From Xanthomonas sp. DAR 80977 (GTDB taxonomy: Bacteria; Pseudomonadota; Gammaproteobacteria; Xanthomonadales; Xanthomonadaceae), in the NCBI RefSeq assembly GCF_041240605.1, contig NZ_CP162487.1:3727001-3791000 (forward strand): a DNA stretch of 64,000 nt. Direction: 5' to 3'. Positions 25,344-35,306 of this stretch are shown here, piece after piece. The position numbers and the translations under genes are program-made. Under the pieces are notes generated by a model. The model worked only from the letters and a program-made list of their open reading frames with translations, searched no databases and had not been told where the DNA came from. Position 1 is the first letter of the stretch; each line of letters starts with the position of its first letter.

Positions 25344-25643
25344 CGCCACAGGATAGTGGGCTTTGCCGTGTGCCGGTCGGTTCCGGGCAGGATCCGCTCG
25401 CGCGTCGGGGCATGTCGGGCGGGCACGCGCAGGCCATCGAACCGGTGCGCGGCGACATGCCGGCGCGCACAGGCCGGCCAATGCCGACCAGCGGCTCGCG
25501 CCGCGGCTGTAGCCCGCCCGAAACACGCGCCCCTATACTCAAGGCCGTCGCTGGCCGCATTGCCGGCGCATGCGCCGGCCAGGGAAAGCGATTGGACCAG
25601 CCGCGCGGGTGGACGCGCTCAGCACAAGGAAGAAAGGCAACGC
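25344..25643. other. 300-bp upstream region of the AAA+/peptide operon
   Basis: Contains a -10-like TATACT (25534-25539) on the plus strand without a good -35, and an 18-bp perfect palindrome at 25562-25579 shortly after it. Otherwise nothing recognisable. Confidence 0.4.
25562..25579. promoter_or_regulatory. Perfect 18-bp palindrome (possible operator)
   Basis: GCCGGCGCATGCGCCGGC is an exact palindrome about 23 bases after a TATACT box and 64 bases before the peptide start. It could be an operator or simply a chance GC palindrome. Confidence 0.35.
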
Positions 25644-25778
25644 ATGTCGATACGCCCACAAGCCACGGCACCGCAACCGGCGCGACCAGGCATGGCGCTC
25701 GACGCAGCGGCGTCCGGCATCCGCTCCACCGTCCAGCGCCGCGACGTGGCCGCTTCCAACCGCATCGGTAGGCACTGA
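25644..25778 (+). CDS. Small protein (44 residues) upstream of the AAA+ gene
   Basis: Unrecognised peptide beginning MSIRPQATAPQP and ending NRIGRH: basic, Ala/Pro/Arg-rich, with no membrane segment or cysteines. Support for being real: an excellent ribosome-binding site (AAGGAAGAAAGG) 6 bases before the ATG, and a stop codon that overlaps the AAGGAG ribosome-binding site of the AAA+ gene, whose TTG start follows 11 bases later. It could be a functional partner, or a leader that couples translation of the downstream gene. No homology can be claimed. Confidence 0.5.
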   Translation: MSIRPQATAPQPARPGMALDAAASGIRSTVQRRDVAASNRIGRH

Positions 25779-25789
25779 AGGAGCCTCGC

Positions 25790-28700
25790 TTGGAGATCTA
25801 CCTGTTCGTGATCGGCGTCATCGTGGGCGGTTTGCTGTTGCACGTCTTCAGACACACGGGATCGGCCGATCCGCGCACGCCGCAGTCCGCACCCGACCCC
25901 GAACCCAAGCCGGAAGCGCCCGAAGCGCTGGCCGCGGAAACGCCGGCCCAGCACGTGCAGCGGTTGCGCCAGCAGGTGGAAGCCCTGGACGAACAGATCC
26001 AGAGCCCGGCCGACCTGTTGCGGATCCCGCAGTTCCAGCAAGGCGTGACGCTGCTGGCCAGCCTGGAGTTCTCCGACCAGGCGGTGCTCGAAGCGCTCGG
26101 CAGCCCCGGCTACGCGCTGCCGTCGATGGCCGCGGTGGCGCTGCCGCAGCGCCGCCGCAGCGATCCGGACGCGGTGCTGGAACTGCTGCCGCACCTGGGC
26201 TCGTATCCGCTCAACTTCGTGCTCGACTACCTGCAGGCGCTGCCGGACGCCGATCACCTGCATCTGCTGCTGCGCCAGGCGCGCGACTGGTGGTGGGGCT
26301 TCGTGCCGTTCCGGCAGCGCCTGCGTGGCTATCTGCACTGGGCCGCGGGCAAGGCGCCGGCGGACCGCGCGGTCGAGTTCGACGGACTCGACGACGACGC
26401 CCTGGCCAAGCTGGCCGACACCCTCGGCCAGTTCAAGGAGCCGGTGCTGGAGCCGTTCCTGCAGCGCTTGCAGGACGCGCGCAGCCTGCGCCGCGAGCAG
26501 CGCGTGCTCGGCGGTTTCGGCCGCGTCGTCGCCACCCTGCCGCCACGCCTGCGCCTGCGTCATCCCGCGCTGGACGCGGCGCTGCAGCGCGCGTACGAGC
26601 AGTTGGTGGCGATGCCGCCGCAGCCGGTGCTGCTGGTCGGCGAGCACGGCGTCGGCAAGAGCGTGCTGATCGATCTGCTCAGCGAACGCCTGCTGGCCGA
26701 AGGCTGGCGCGTGTTCGAGGCGTCGGCGGCCGAGATCCTCGCCGGGCAGAGCTACATCGGCGAGCTGGAAGGCCGCATCCGCGAGATGCTGGCGGTACTG
26801 CACCGCGAACGCGCGTTGTGGCGCGCACCGGATTTCTACGACCTGCTGCACAAGGGTTCGCACTCGCGCGACCCGCGCGGCATCCTCGACCTGGTGCTGC
26901 CGGCGCTGGAGCGCGGCGAACTGCGCCTGATCGGCGAAATCACGCCGCGGCAGCTGGCGCAGTTGCAGGTGGCGCGGCCGGCGACGCGCTCGCGCTTCGA
27001 AGTGGTCCCGCTGGCGCCGGCCGCACCCGCCGCACTGGCGCAGATCGGCGAACAGTGGGCGCAGGCGCAGCGGCAGACGCTGCAAGCGGAGGTGATCGAC
27101 GCACGCACCCTCGCGGAGGCCGAACGCATGGCGGCGCAGTATTTCCCCGAGCAGCACGAGCCGGGGCGGTTGCTGCAGTTGCTGGACGAGACCTTGCAGG
27201 CCGCGACCGGCGCCGAGACGCCACGCCTGCCGCTCGACGACGATGCGCTGCTGCAGGCCGTGGCCAAGCGCAGCGGCCTGCCGCTGGACGTGATCGACGA
27301 TCGCCAGCGGCTGGAACTGGACGCGTTGCGCCGGTTCTTCCGCCAGCGCGTGCTCGGCCAGGACGAAGCGGTGGAGACCCTGCTCGACCGCATCGCCATG
27401 CTCAAGGCCGGCCTGGTCGACAGCCATCGCCCGATCGGCGTGTTCCTGTTCGCCGGCCCCACCGGCACCGGCAAGACCGAACTGGCCAAGGCGCTGGGCG
27501 AACTGCTGTTCGGCAACGCCGAGCGCCTGCTGCGCCTGGACATGAGCGAATTCCAGGGCGAGGACGCGCTGTCGCGGCTCACCGGCGACGACAGCGCCGG
27601 CCAGCGCACGCTGATCGCGCGGATCCGCGAGCAGCCGTTCTCGGTGGTGTTGCTGGACGAGTTCGAGAAAGCCCATCCCAAGGTCTGGGACCTGTTCCTG
27701 CAGGTGTTCGACGACGCGCGGCTGAGCGATCGCAACGGCAACACCGCCGACTTCCGCCACAGCATCATCATCCTGACCAGCAACGTCGGCGCCACCCTCG
27801 CCCGCAGCGCCGGCCCCGGCTTCGCCACCGTCGCCGGCGGCTACTCGCGCAGTGCGGTGGAAAAGGCGGTATACGAAACCTTCCGCCGCGAGTTCATCAA
27901 CCGGCTCGACCGCGTGGTGCTGTTCAACCCGCTGGACCGCGCGCTGATGCGCGAGATCCTGCACAAGGAACTCGAGCGCACGCTGACCCGGCGCGGCCTG
28001 CGCAACCGCGCCTGGGCGGTGGAATGGGAGCCGTCGGCGATCGAGTTCCTGCTCGATCGCGGCTTCACCCCGGACCTGGGCGCACGCCCGCTGCGCCGCG
28101 CGATCGAGCAGCACCTGCTCGCGCCGCTGGCGCGCAGCATCGTCGAACAGCGCGCGCCGGAAGGCGACCAGTTCCTGTTCGTGCGCGGCGCCGGCGATCG
28201 CCTCGACGTGCGGTTCATCGCCCCCGATGCGCCCGCGTCCATGCCTGCAACGGGCGCCGCCGCCGACCCGGCGGCACCGGCGGACCTGCGCGACATCGTC
28301 TACGCGCCGGTCACCGGCGGCGCGGCGCTCACGCGCCTGGACACGGCCCTGCACGTCCTGCACGAGGCCCACGCCGCGAGCGCGTGGCGGCTGGCGCGGG
28401 AAGCGGATTTCGCCAGCATGGGCGAACCCGATTTCTGGTCGCAGCCCACCCGCTTCCAGGTACTGGACCGGATCGAACGCCGCGATCGCATCGAGAGCGC
28501 GCTGGACAGTGCCGGACGCATGCGCGCGCGGCTGGACGGCGCGCAGCGCGACGGCGAATTCGTCGCCCGCCTGGCGCAATTGCTGTGGCTGCTGCAACTG
28601 GCCAGCGACGCGTTGCAGGAGCAACGCCCGCAGGACGCGCTGCTGGACCTGCGCATCGGTGCCAGCGAGCTGCACCGCCATCGCGCCGACGCGCGGCGCT

Positions 28701-29092
28701 GGTGGCAGCAGTTGCTGCAGATGTATCTGGCCTGGGCCGCGCAACGCAACATGCGCGTGGAGGTGTTGCAGCAGGATCCCGAGCAGGGCCGCGCCTGGCT
28801 GGCGATCGCCGGGTTCGGCGCGCTGGATCTGCTGCAACCGGAGACCGGCCTGCATGTGCAGGAACAGGATGCCGACGAACCGGCGCTGCGCCGGCTCAGC
28901 GCACAGGTGCGGGTCGCGCCGGACCTGCCCGGACAGGCCCGGCGCGCGCCGGATGTCGGCGACGAACTGCGCGTGTGCCGGCGCTACCGCTTCGCGCCGG
29001 CGCCGCTGGTGCGCGACAGCGTGCGCGGTTGGCGCAGCGGCCGACTGGAGCGCGTGCTGGGCGGCGATTTCGACGTGATGCCCAACGCTTGA
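25790..29092 (+). CDS. Membrane-anchored ClpB-like AAA+ ATPase fused to a GGQ-less release-factor-2-like module
   Basis: 1100 residues from a TTG start with AAGGAG six bases upstream. One N-terminal membrane helix (about 3-20). Residues 30-270 are helical and unrecognised. D1 (about 250-450) has Walker A GEHGVGKS at 284-291 and a pore-loop-like SYIGELE, but where ClpB has the Walker B ILFIDE this protein reads ALWRAPDF. D2 (about 530-810) has intact Walker A GPTGTGKT at 556-563 and Walker B VVLLDE at 619-624, but lacks the GYVG pore loop; no coiled-coil middle domain is present. Residues 860-1100 align with release factor 2: GEPDFWSQP (domain 1), QMYLAWAAQRNMRVEVL and PETGLH (domain 2), and the tail RDSVRGWRSGRLERVLGGDFD. 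The GGQ domain is replaced by a short linker, and the SPF tripeptide is absent. It is probably a membrane-tethered remodelling ATPase that recognises ribosomes or a ribosome-like partner; function unknown. Confidence 0.85.
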   Translation: MEIYLFVIGVIVGGLLLHVFRHTGSADPRTPQSAPDPEPKPEAPEALAAETPAQHVQRLRQQVEALDEQIQSPADLLRIPQFQQGVTLLASLEFSDQAVLEALGSPGYALPSMAAVALPQRRRSDPDAVLELLPHLGSYPLNFVLDYLQALPDADHLHLLLRQARDWWWGFVPFRQRLRGYLHWAAGKAPADRAVEFDGLDDDALAKLADTLGQFKEPVLEPFLQRLQDARSLRREQRVLGGFGRVVATLPPRLRLRHPALDAALQRAYEQLVAMPPQPVLLVGEHGVGKSVLIDLLSERLLAEGWRVFEASAAEILAGQSYIGELEGRIREMLAVLHRERALWRAPDFYDLLHKGSHSRDPRGILDLVLPALERGELRLIGEITPRQLAQLQVARPATRSRFEVVPLAPAAPAALAQIGEQWAQAQRQTLQAEVIDARTLAEAERMAAQYFPEQHEPGRLLQLLDETLQAATGAETPRLPLDDDALLQAVAKRSGLPLDVIDDRQRLELDALRRFFRQRVLGQDEAVETLLDRIAMLKAGLVDSHRPIGVFLFAGPTGTGKTELAKALGELLFGNAERLLRLDMSEFQGEDALSRLTGDDSAGQRTLIARIREQPFSVVLLDEFEKAHPKVWDLFLQVFDDARLSDRNGNTADFRHSIIILTSNVGATLARSAGPGFATVAGGYSRSAVEKAVYETFRREFINRLDRVVLFNPLDRALMREILHKELERTLTRRGLRNRAWAVEWEPSAIEFLLDRGFTPDLGARPLRRAIEQHLLAPLARSIVEQRAPEGDQFLFVRGAGDRLDVRFIAPDAPASMPATGAAADPAAPADLRDIVYAPVTGGAALTRLDTALHVLHEAHAASAWRLAREADFASMGEPDFWSQPTRFQVLDRIERRDRIESALDSAGRMRARLDGAQRDGEFVARLAQLLWLLQLASDALQEQRPQDALLDLRIGASELHRHRADARRWWQQLLQMYLAWAAQRNMRVEVLQQDPEQGRAWLAIAGFGALDLLQPETGLHVQEQDADEPALRRLSAQVRVAPDLPGQARRAPDVGDELRVCRRYRFAPAPLVRDSVRGWRSGRLERVLGGDFDVMPNA

Positions 29093-29396
29093 GCCGCGCT
29101 GGCGGCCGCGCACGCAGCTCACAGACAGCGCGCGCGGCATGCTCCATGATCGCCGCGCCACCGCCTTGCGATTGGCACTCCCTATCAAATCATTTCGATC
29201 AATCAATTTTATAAAGAATTCAGCCGCCGATAGTCTGCACCTACCGAATCAGCCCCGAGCCCGCCATGCGCCAGCCCAATGAACGCCTCTTCCGCATTGC
29301 GCCGGCGCCTGGTCGCGAACCCGCTTCCGACCCCGCCCCATCCCCAGCGACCGCCTGGCCCACAGGCGCGTCCCTTGCGCACGAAGGTAGAGACCG
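29093..29396. other. katG upstream region
   Basis: 304 bases with no gene; an unusually AT-rich stretch at 29180-29220 holds the katG control region, including an OxyR-like palindrome at 29170-29186 and TATAAA at 29210-29215. Confidence 0.5.
29170..29186 (+). promoter_or_regulatory. Candidate OxyR binding site upstream of katG
   Basis: GATTGG-CACTC-CCTATC matches the OxyR half-site palindrome GATAGG-N5-CCTATC with one mismatch. A -10-like TATAAA lies at 29210-29215. katG is a classical OxyR target in gammaproteobacteria. A second, well-formed tetramer pair is not visible. Confidence 0.45.
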
Positions 29397-31643
<2,247 letters not shown>

Positions 31644-31752
31644 AGCCGAGCGCCTGGCCGGTGCACCGGCCAGGCGGCCGATCGGTCGCGCCTGCCCGGA
31701 TGATCCGGAGCAGGTGGCAGCCGCCGTTTCTGCATCACGCGACATCCGTGAA

Positions 31753-31776
31753 AACGCCCCGGCTCGCCGGGGCGTT
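31753..31776 (+). terminator. katG terminator
   Basis: 10-bp perfect stem AACGCCCCGG/CCGGGGCGTT with CTCG loop, flanked by AAAA upstream and TT downstream, so it may work in both directions between convergent katG and hsp15. Confidence 0.7.
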
Positions 31777-31810
31777 TGCGTGTGCGCCATGGCATCGGTA
31801 GCGCGGCGGC

Positions 31811-31892
31811 GCGGCTGAAGCCGCTCCTGCAGGGATTTCCGGCGAAGCGGAAGCACGAGGGCTTTTGTGGGAGGGACTTCAGTCCCGACTGC
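31811..31892. repeat. REP element pair
   Basis: GCGGCTGAAGCCGCTCCTGCAGG (31811-31833) and TGTGGGAGGGACTTCAGTCCCGAC (31866-31889) are opposite-strand members of the REP family found at 8283, 34354, 34545, 41722 and 54958. Confidence 0.7.
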
Positions 31893-31983
31893 AGGATGCC
31901 TGGTGAAGCGCCCCGCCCGGCGATCGCGACCGAGCGGCCGTGGCCACCGGAACTGCGTCCTCGAAAGCAACTGCGCCCAGCGC

Positions 31984-32391
31984 CTACAGCGCGTCCAGAT
32001 CGCCCAGCGCGCGGATCAGGCGCCGTGCGCGCTTGTCCGGCTTGCCGTCGGGCGCCTGGTAGCCGTTGCGTTCGGCGCTGCGTTGCGCGCGTTGCTGCGC
32101 GCGCCGCTCGCGCGAGGCCTCGCTTTCCCGGTACAGCGTCTGCGCGACGCTGGCCGGGCCGCGGTCGTCGCTGAGCGCCAGCACCTGGATCTCGAACACT
32201 TCCTCGCCGCGCTCCACGCGCAACTGCTCGCCCACGCGCACCGCGCGCGAGGATTTCGGACGCTGCCCGGCCACGTCGACCTTGCCGGTCTCCACCGCCT
32301 GCTTGGCCACGCTGCGGGTCTTGAAGAAACGTGCGGCCCATAGCCAGACATCCAGCCGGACCGTACTCGGTTGCGCTAGCGGTTCATTCAT
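31984..32391 (-). CDS. hslR: Heat shock protein 15 (Hsp15), S4-domain ribosome-rescue protein
   Basis: RNA-binding protein that recognises 50S subunits carrying stalled nascent peptidyl-tRNA, 135 residues. S4 domain at about 10-70: VRLDVWLWAARFFKTRSVAKQAVETGKVDVAG and KSSRAVRVGEQLRV, matching the Hsp15 signature. The C-terminal basic helix (SRERRAQQRAQRSAERNG, KPDKRARRLI) is typical. The start at MNEPLAQPSTVRLD is preferred; an in-frame ATG seven codons upstream exists. Neither has a strong ribosome-binding site. Confidence 0.92.
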   Translation of the reverse strand: MNEPLAQPSTVRLDVWLWAARFFKTRSVAKQAVETGKVDVAGQRPKSSRAVRVGEQLRVERGEEVFEIQVLALSDDRGPASVAQTLYRESEASRERRAQQRAQRSAERNGYQAPDGKPDKRARRLIRALGDLDAL

Positions 32392-32853
32392 CGTGCTTAC
32401 GGAAATCACCTGCATGGATTGATCGTCGCGCCGCTCGCCGGACCACTGCAGCGGCTGTTGCGGATGGCAGCGTTGCCGGGCTGGCCGAGCGCCAGGCCGT
32501 CGGCGCGTTGCGGGGATCGCGCTGTCGTCCTCGCCGCCCAGGCATTCGGGCGCTCGCCAAGCCGCCCTTGGCATCGCCCCAGCGCGGTATCGGCGCAGCC
32601 GGCCCGTCCCAGCGCCAGCGCGCCGCATCCGATTTCCTGCAGATTGCGGCGCGATCGCGGCATTGCAAGTGGGTCCTGCGCCGACGCATCCATCCACCCG
32701 GTCATGCGTCTTCGCTGCAAGACCGGACGTTGGTATCGACGCATCCATTCTAGGACGTTCGCGGCCGCGCCACATCTGCCATGCGTCGCCTCCCCGGGGT
32801 CGCGTGCAGGTGCTAGTGTGCGCGGCTCCCCGCTCCGTCCCTGCAGGCATGCG
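32392..32853. other. 462-bp divergent intergenic region
   Basis: Separates hslR (minus) from the MATE gene (plus). No clear promoter motif, repeat or coding sequence could be supported; open frames in it lack ribosome-binding sites and recognisable content. Confidence 0.4.
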
Positions 32854-34314
32854 ATGGCCAAGCCCGCCACCCTCACCGAAGGCCCGATCGGCCGGCAGTT
32901 GCTGCTGTTCTCGCTGCCGATCCTGGCCGGCAACATCGCGCAGTCGCTGAACGGGTCGGTCAATGCGATCTGGGTCGGCCGCTACCTCGGCGAGGCGGCG
33001 CTGACCGCCGCGGCCAACGCCAACAGCATCATGTTCTTCCTGATCGGCTCGGTGTTCGGGATCGGCATGGCCGCCACCATCCTGATCGGCCAGGCGATGG
33101 GCCGCGGCGACGTGCCGCAGGCGCGGCGGGTGATGGGCACCAGCGCCACGTTCTTCATCGGCATCTCGGTGCTGATCGCGGCCGGCGGCTGGTGGCTGGC
33201 GCGGCACCTGCTGGCGGCGATGGGCACCCCGGCCGCGTCGCTGCCGCTGGCCGAGGCCTACCTGCGGGTGATCTTCCTGGCGATGCCGCTGCTGTACGCG
33301 TTCGCGTTCCTGTCCGCGGCGCTGCGCGGCGCCGGCGATTCGCGCACCCCGTTCCGCTTCCTGCTGCTGTCGGTGGTGCTGGACATCGGCTTCAATCCGC
33401 TGCTGCTGTTCGGGCTGGGGCCGTTCCCGAAGCTGGGCATCGCCGGCGCCGCCTGGGCCACGCTGATCGCGCAGGGCATCGCGCTGAGCGGGCTGCTGCT
33501 GTACCTGCGGCACAAGCGCCACGTGCTGTGGCTGGGCCGGCAGGATGCGCGGCTGTTCCGCATCGACCCGACCATCCTGCGCGCGCTGGTGGTCAAGGGC
33601 GTGCCGATGGGCCTGCAGATGGTGCTGATCTCGCTGGCGATGATCGTGATGATCTCGATGGTCAACGGCTACGGCACCGACACCTCCGCCGCCTACGGCG
33701 CCGCGCTGCAGCTGTGGACCTACCTGCAGATGCCGGCGATGGCGATCGGCGCGGCCTGCTCGTCGATGGCCGCGCAGAACGTCGGCGCGCAGCGCTGGGA
33801 CCGGGTCGCGGCGACCGCGCGGCAGGGCGTGCTGTTCAACTTCCTGCTGACCGGCGCGCTGATCGCGCCGCTGATCCTGCTCGACCGCTGGACCCTGGCG
33901 CTGTTCCTGCCGCCGCACAGCGCGGCGCTGGAGATCGCGCGCCATCTCAACCACATCGCGGTGTGGTCGTTCCTGTTCTTCGGCGTGACCTTCGTGATTT
34001 CCGGCGTGGTCCGCGCCACCGGCGCGGTGATCCCGCCGCTGCTGATCCTGGCGCTGTCGCTGTGGGGCGTGCGCGTGCCGTTCGCGCACCTGCTGCAGCC
34101 GCAGTTCGGCGCCGACGCGGTGTGGTGGAGCTTCCCGACCAGCGCGACCTGCGCGATGCTGCTGTCGCTGGCCTATTACCGCTGGGGCAACTGGCGCAAG
34201 GCGCGCATGCTGGCGCAGCCGCGCCCGGAGGAAATGGCCCACCCCGCGGAAGTGCCGGGGCAGCCGCCGGCGCCGGTCGCCGACGTGGCGATCGCGCAGG
34301 ATCCGGCGCGCTGA
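32854..34314 (+). CDS. MATE-family multidrug/toxin efflux transporter
   Basis: Inner-membrane cation-coupled drug exporter, 486 residues with 12 predicted helices. MATE landmarks: TEGPIGRQLLLFSLPILAGNIAQSLNGSVNAIWVGRYLG at the N-terminus, the ALRGAGDSRTP loop near 160, and the repeat-related VVKGVPMGLQMVL and VVRATGAVIPP in the second half. Start ATG 32854 places MAKPATLTEGP directly before helix 1. The C-terminal 30 residues are proline-rich and cytoplasmic. The substrate cannot be predicted. Confidence 0.92.
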   Translation: MAKPATLTEGPIGRQLLLFSLPILAGNIAQSLNGSVNAIWVGRYLGEAALTAAANANSIMFFLIGSVFGIGMAATILIGQAMGRGDVPQARRVMGTSATFFIGISVLIAAGGWWLARHLLAAMGTPAASLPLAEAYLRVIFLAMPLLYAFAFLSAALRGAGDSRTPFRFLLLSVVLDIGFNPLLLFGLGPFPKLGIAGAAWATLIAQGIALSGLLLYLRHKRHVLWLGRQDARLFRIDPTILRALVVKGVPMGLQMVLISLAMIVMISMVNGYGTDTSAAYGAALQLWTYLQMPAMAIGAACSSMAAQNVGAQRWDRVAATARQGVLFNFLLTGALIAPLILLDRWTLALFLPPHSAALEIARHLNHIAVWSFLFFGVTFVISGVVRATGAVIPPLLILALSLWGVRVPFAHLLQPQFGADAVWWSFPTSATCAMLLSLAYYRWGNWRKARMLAQPRPEEMAHPAEVPGQPPAPVADVAIAQDPAR

Positions 34315-34353
34315 GCGCGGGTACTCGCGGTTCGGTCCGGGCGGTGTCGCCTC

Positions 34354-34421
34354 GTGGGTGCCTCTTCAGTTGCGGCAGGCCCTTTCGGTAAAGCCCGTCG
34401 CGACTGAAGTCGCTCCTGCAA
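34354..34421. repeat. REP element, degenerate hairpin copy
   Basis: The right arm AAGCCCGTCGCGACTGAAGTCGC matches the element at 8283-8352; the left arm has accumulated mismatches. Confidence 0.65.
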
Positions 34422-34544
34422 AAGCCTGTGGCAACTGCGTGAGAACGCTCTCGCTTTGTCTCGGCCGACGCGGCATCGAGGGAACGCGGTGGGGGGCCGA
34501 CGACGCCGAAGCCTGGCCGCACGGAGCGTCCACGGCTTCGCTCG

Positions 34545-34614
34545 GTCGCGGTTGAAACCGCTCCTACAGGAAGCTGACTGGGTGCACTGCAGGAGGGGCT
34601 TCAGCCCCGACCGG
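34545..34614. repeat. REP element pair
   Basis: GTCGCGGTTGAAACCGCTCC (34545-34564) faces GCAGGAGGGGCTTCAGCCCC (34589-34608), the same family in opposite orientation. Confidence 0.65.
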
Positions 34615-34701
34615 CATTTCCAGCCCACGCCATGCCCAGCGCAAGCCAGCGCGTTGGACGCAACGGCGCATCACTCCGAAATCGCAGTCATACCGCTCCA
34701 C

Positions 34702-34730
34702 AAACGCAAACGGCCGCCCGAAGGCGGCCG
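34702..34730 (-). terminator. rplS terminator
   Basis: On the minus strand an 8-bp stem CGGCCGCC/GGCGGCCG with TTCG loop is followed by TTTGCGTTTG, 30 bases after the rplS stop. A UUCG tetraloop plus U-rich tail supports an intrinsic terminator. Confidence 0.8.
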
Positions 34731-34759
34731 TCGCGGCAGCGACCGGGGTCGCTGGGGGA

Positions 34760-35176
34760 TTACTCGGCCTTGGCGGCGGCCGCAGCGGCCTGGCGCGCGA
34801 CCTTGGCCTGCGCAGCGGCGGCCAGATCTTCCTTGATGCGGGCGGCCTTGCCTTCCAGGCCACGCAGGTAGTACAGCTTGCCGGCGCGGACCTTGCCGCG
34901 GCGCTTCACTTCGACCGAGTCGATGATGGCGCTGTGGGTCTGGAACACGCGCTCCACGCCGAAGCCGTGGGAGATCTTGCGCACGGTGAACGAGGAGTTC
35001 AGGCCGGCGTTCTTGGTGCCGATCACCACGCCTTCGTAGGCCTGCACGCGCTCGCGGTTGCCTTCCTTCACCTTGACGTTGACGACGACGGTGTCGCCCT
35101 GGTTGAACTCCGGCAGCTTGCGCTGGATCTGGGCGGCTTCGAAGTCGGCCAGGATGGTCTTGTTGAGCTTGCTCAT
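34760..35176 (-). CDS. rplS: 50S ribosomal protein L19
   Basis: Large-subunit protein at the 30S-50S interface, 138 residues. The core matches L19 throughout: FNQGDTVVVNVKVKEGNRERVQAYEGVVIG, SFTVRKISHGFGVERVFQTHS, VKRRGKVRAGKLYYLRGLEGKAARIKE. The alanine-rich tail (AAAQAKVARQAAAAAAKAE) is longer than in E. coli. Start MSKLNKTI is the family norm. Last gene of the rpsP-rimM-trmD-rplS order. Confidence 0.98.
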   Translation of the reverse strand: MSKLNKTILADFEAAQIQRKLPEFNQGDTVVVNVKVKEGNRERVQAYEGVVIGTKNAGLNSSFTVRKISHGFGVERVFQTHSAIIDSVEVKRRGKVRAGKLYYLRGLEGKAARIKEDLAAAAQAKVARQAAAAAAKAE

Positions 35177-35306
35177 GGTGGGCACCGCTTGTGTCTGGTG
35201 AGGTGGTCCGGCAGTCGCCGCACGGCGATTGCGCGATATACGATGGGCCAAGCACAGAGGGCTTGACCGGAAAGCCGGGCATTTTAACCCAGTCGCGACG
35301 CCGTGG

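Larger units (their letters stand above)
31644..31983. other. katG-hsp15 intergenic region with terminator and REP pair
   Basis: Between two convergent genes; contains the hairpin at 31753-31776 and two facing REP arms at 31811-31834 and 31866-31892. No gene seen. Confidence 0.5.
34315..34759. other. REP-rich intergenic block between the MATE gene and rplS
   Basis: Convergent genes. It holds three REP modules (34354-34421, 34545-34570, 34589-34614) and the rplS terminator. No coding sequence could be supported. Confidence 0.55.

Noticed and set aside
25619..29206. 1195-codon open frame antisense to the AAA+ gene
   Set aside because: Shadow of the AAA+ frame, which has intact Walker motifs; the antisense frame has no recognisable domain or ribosome-binding site.
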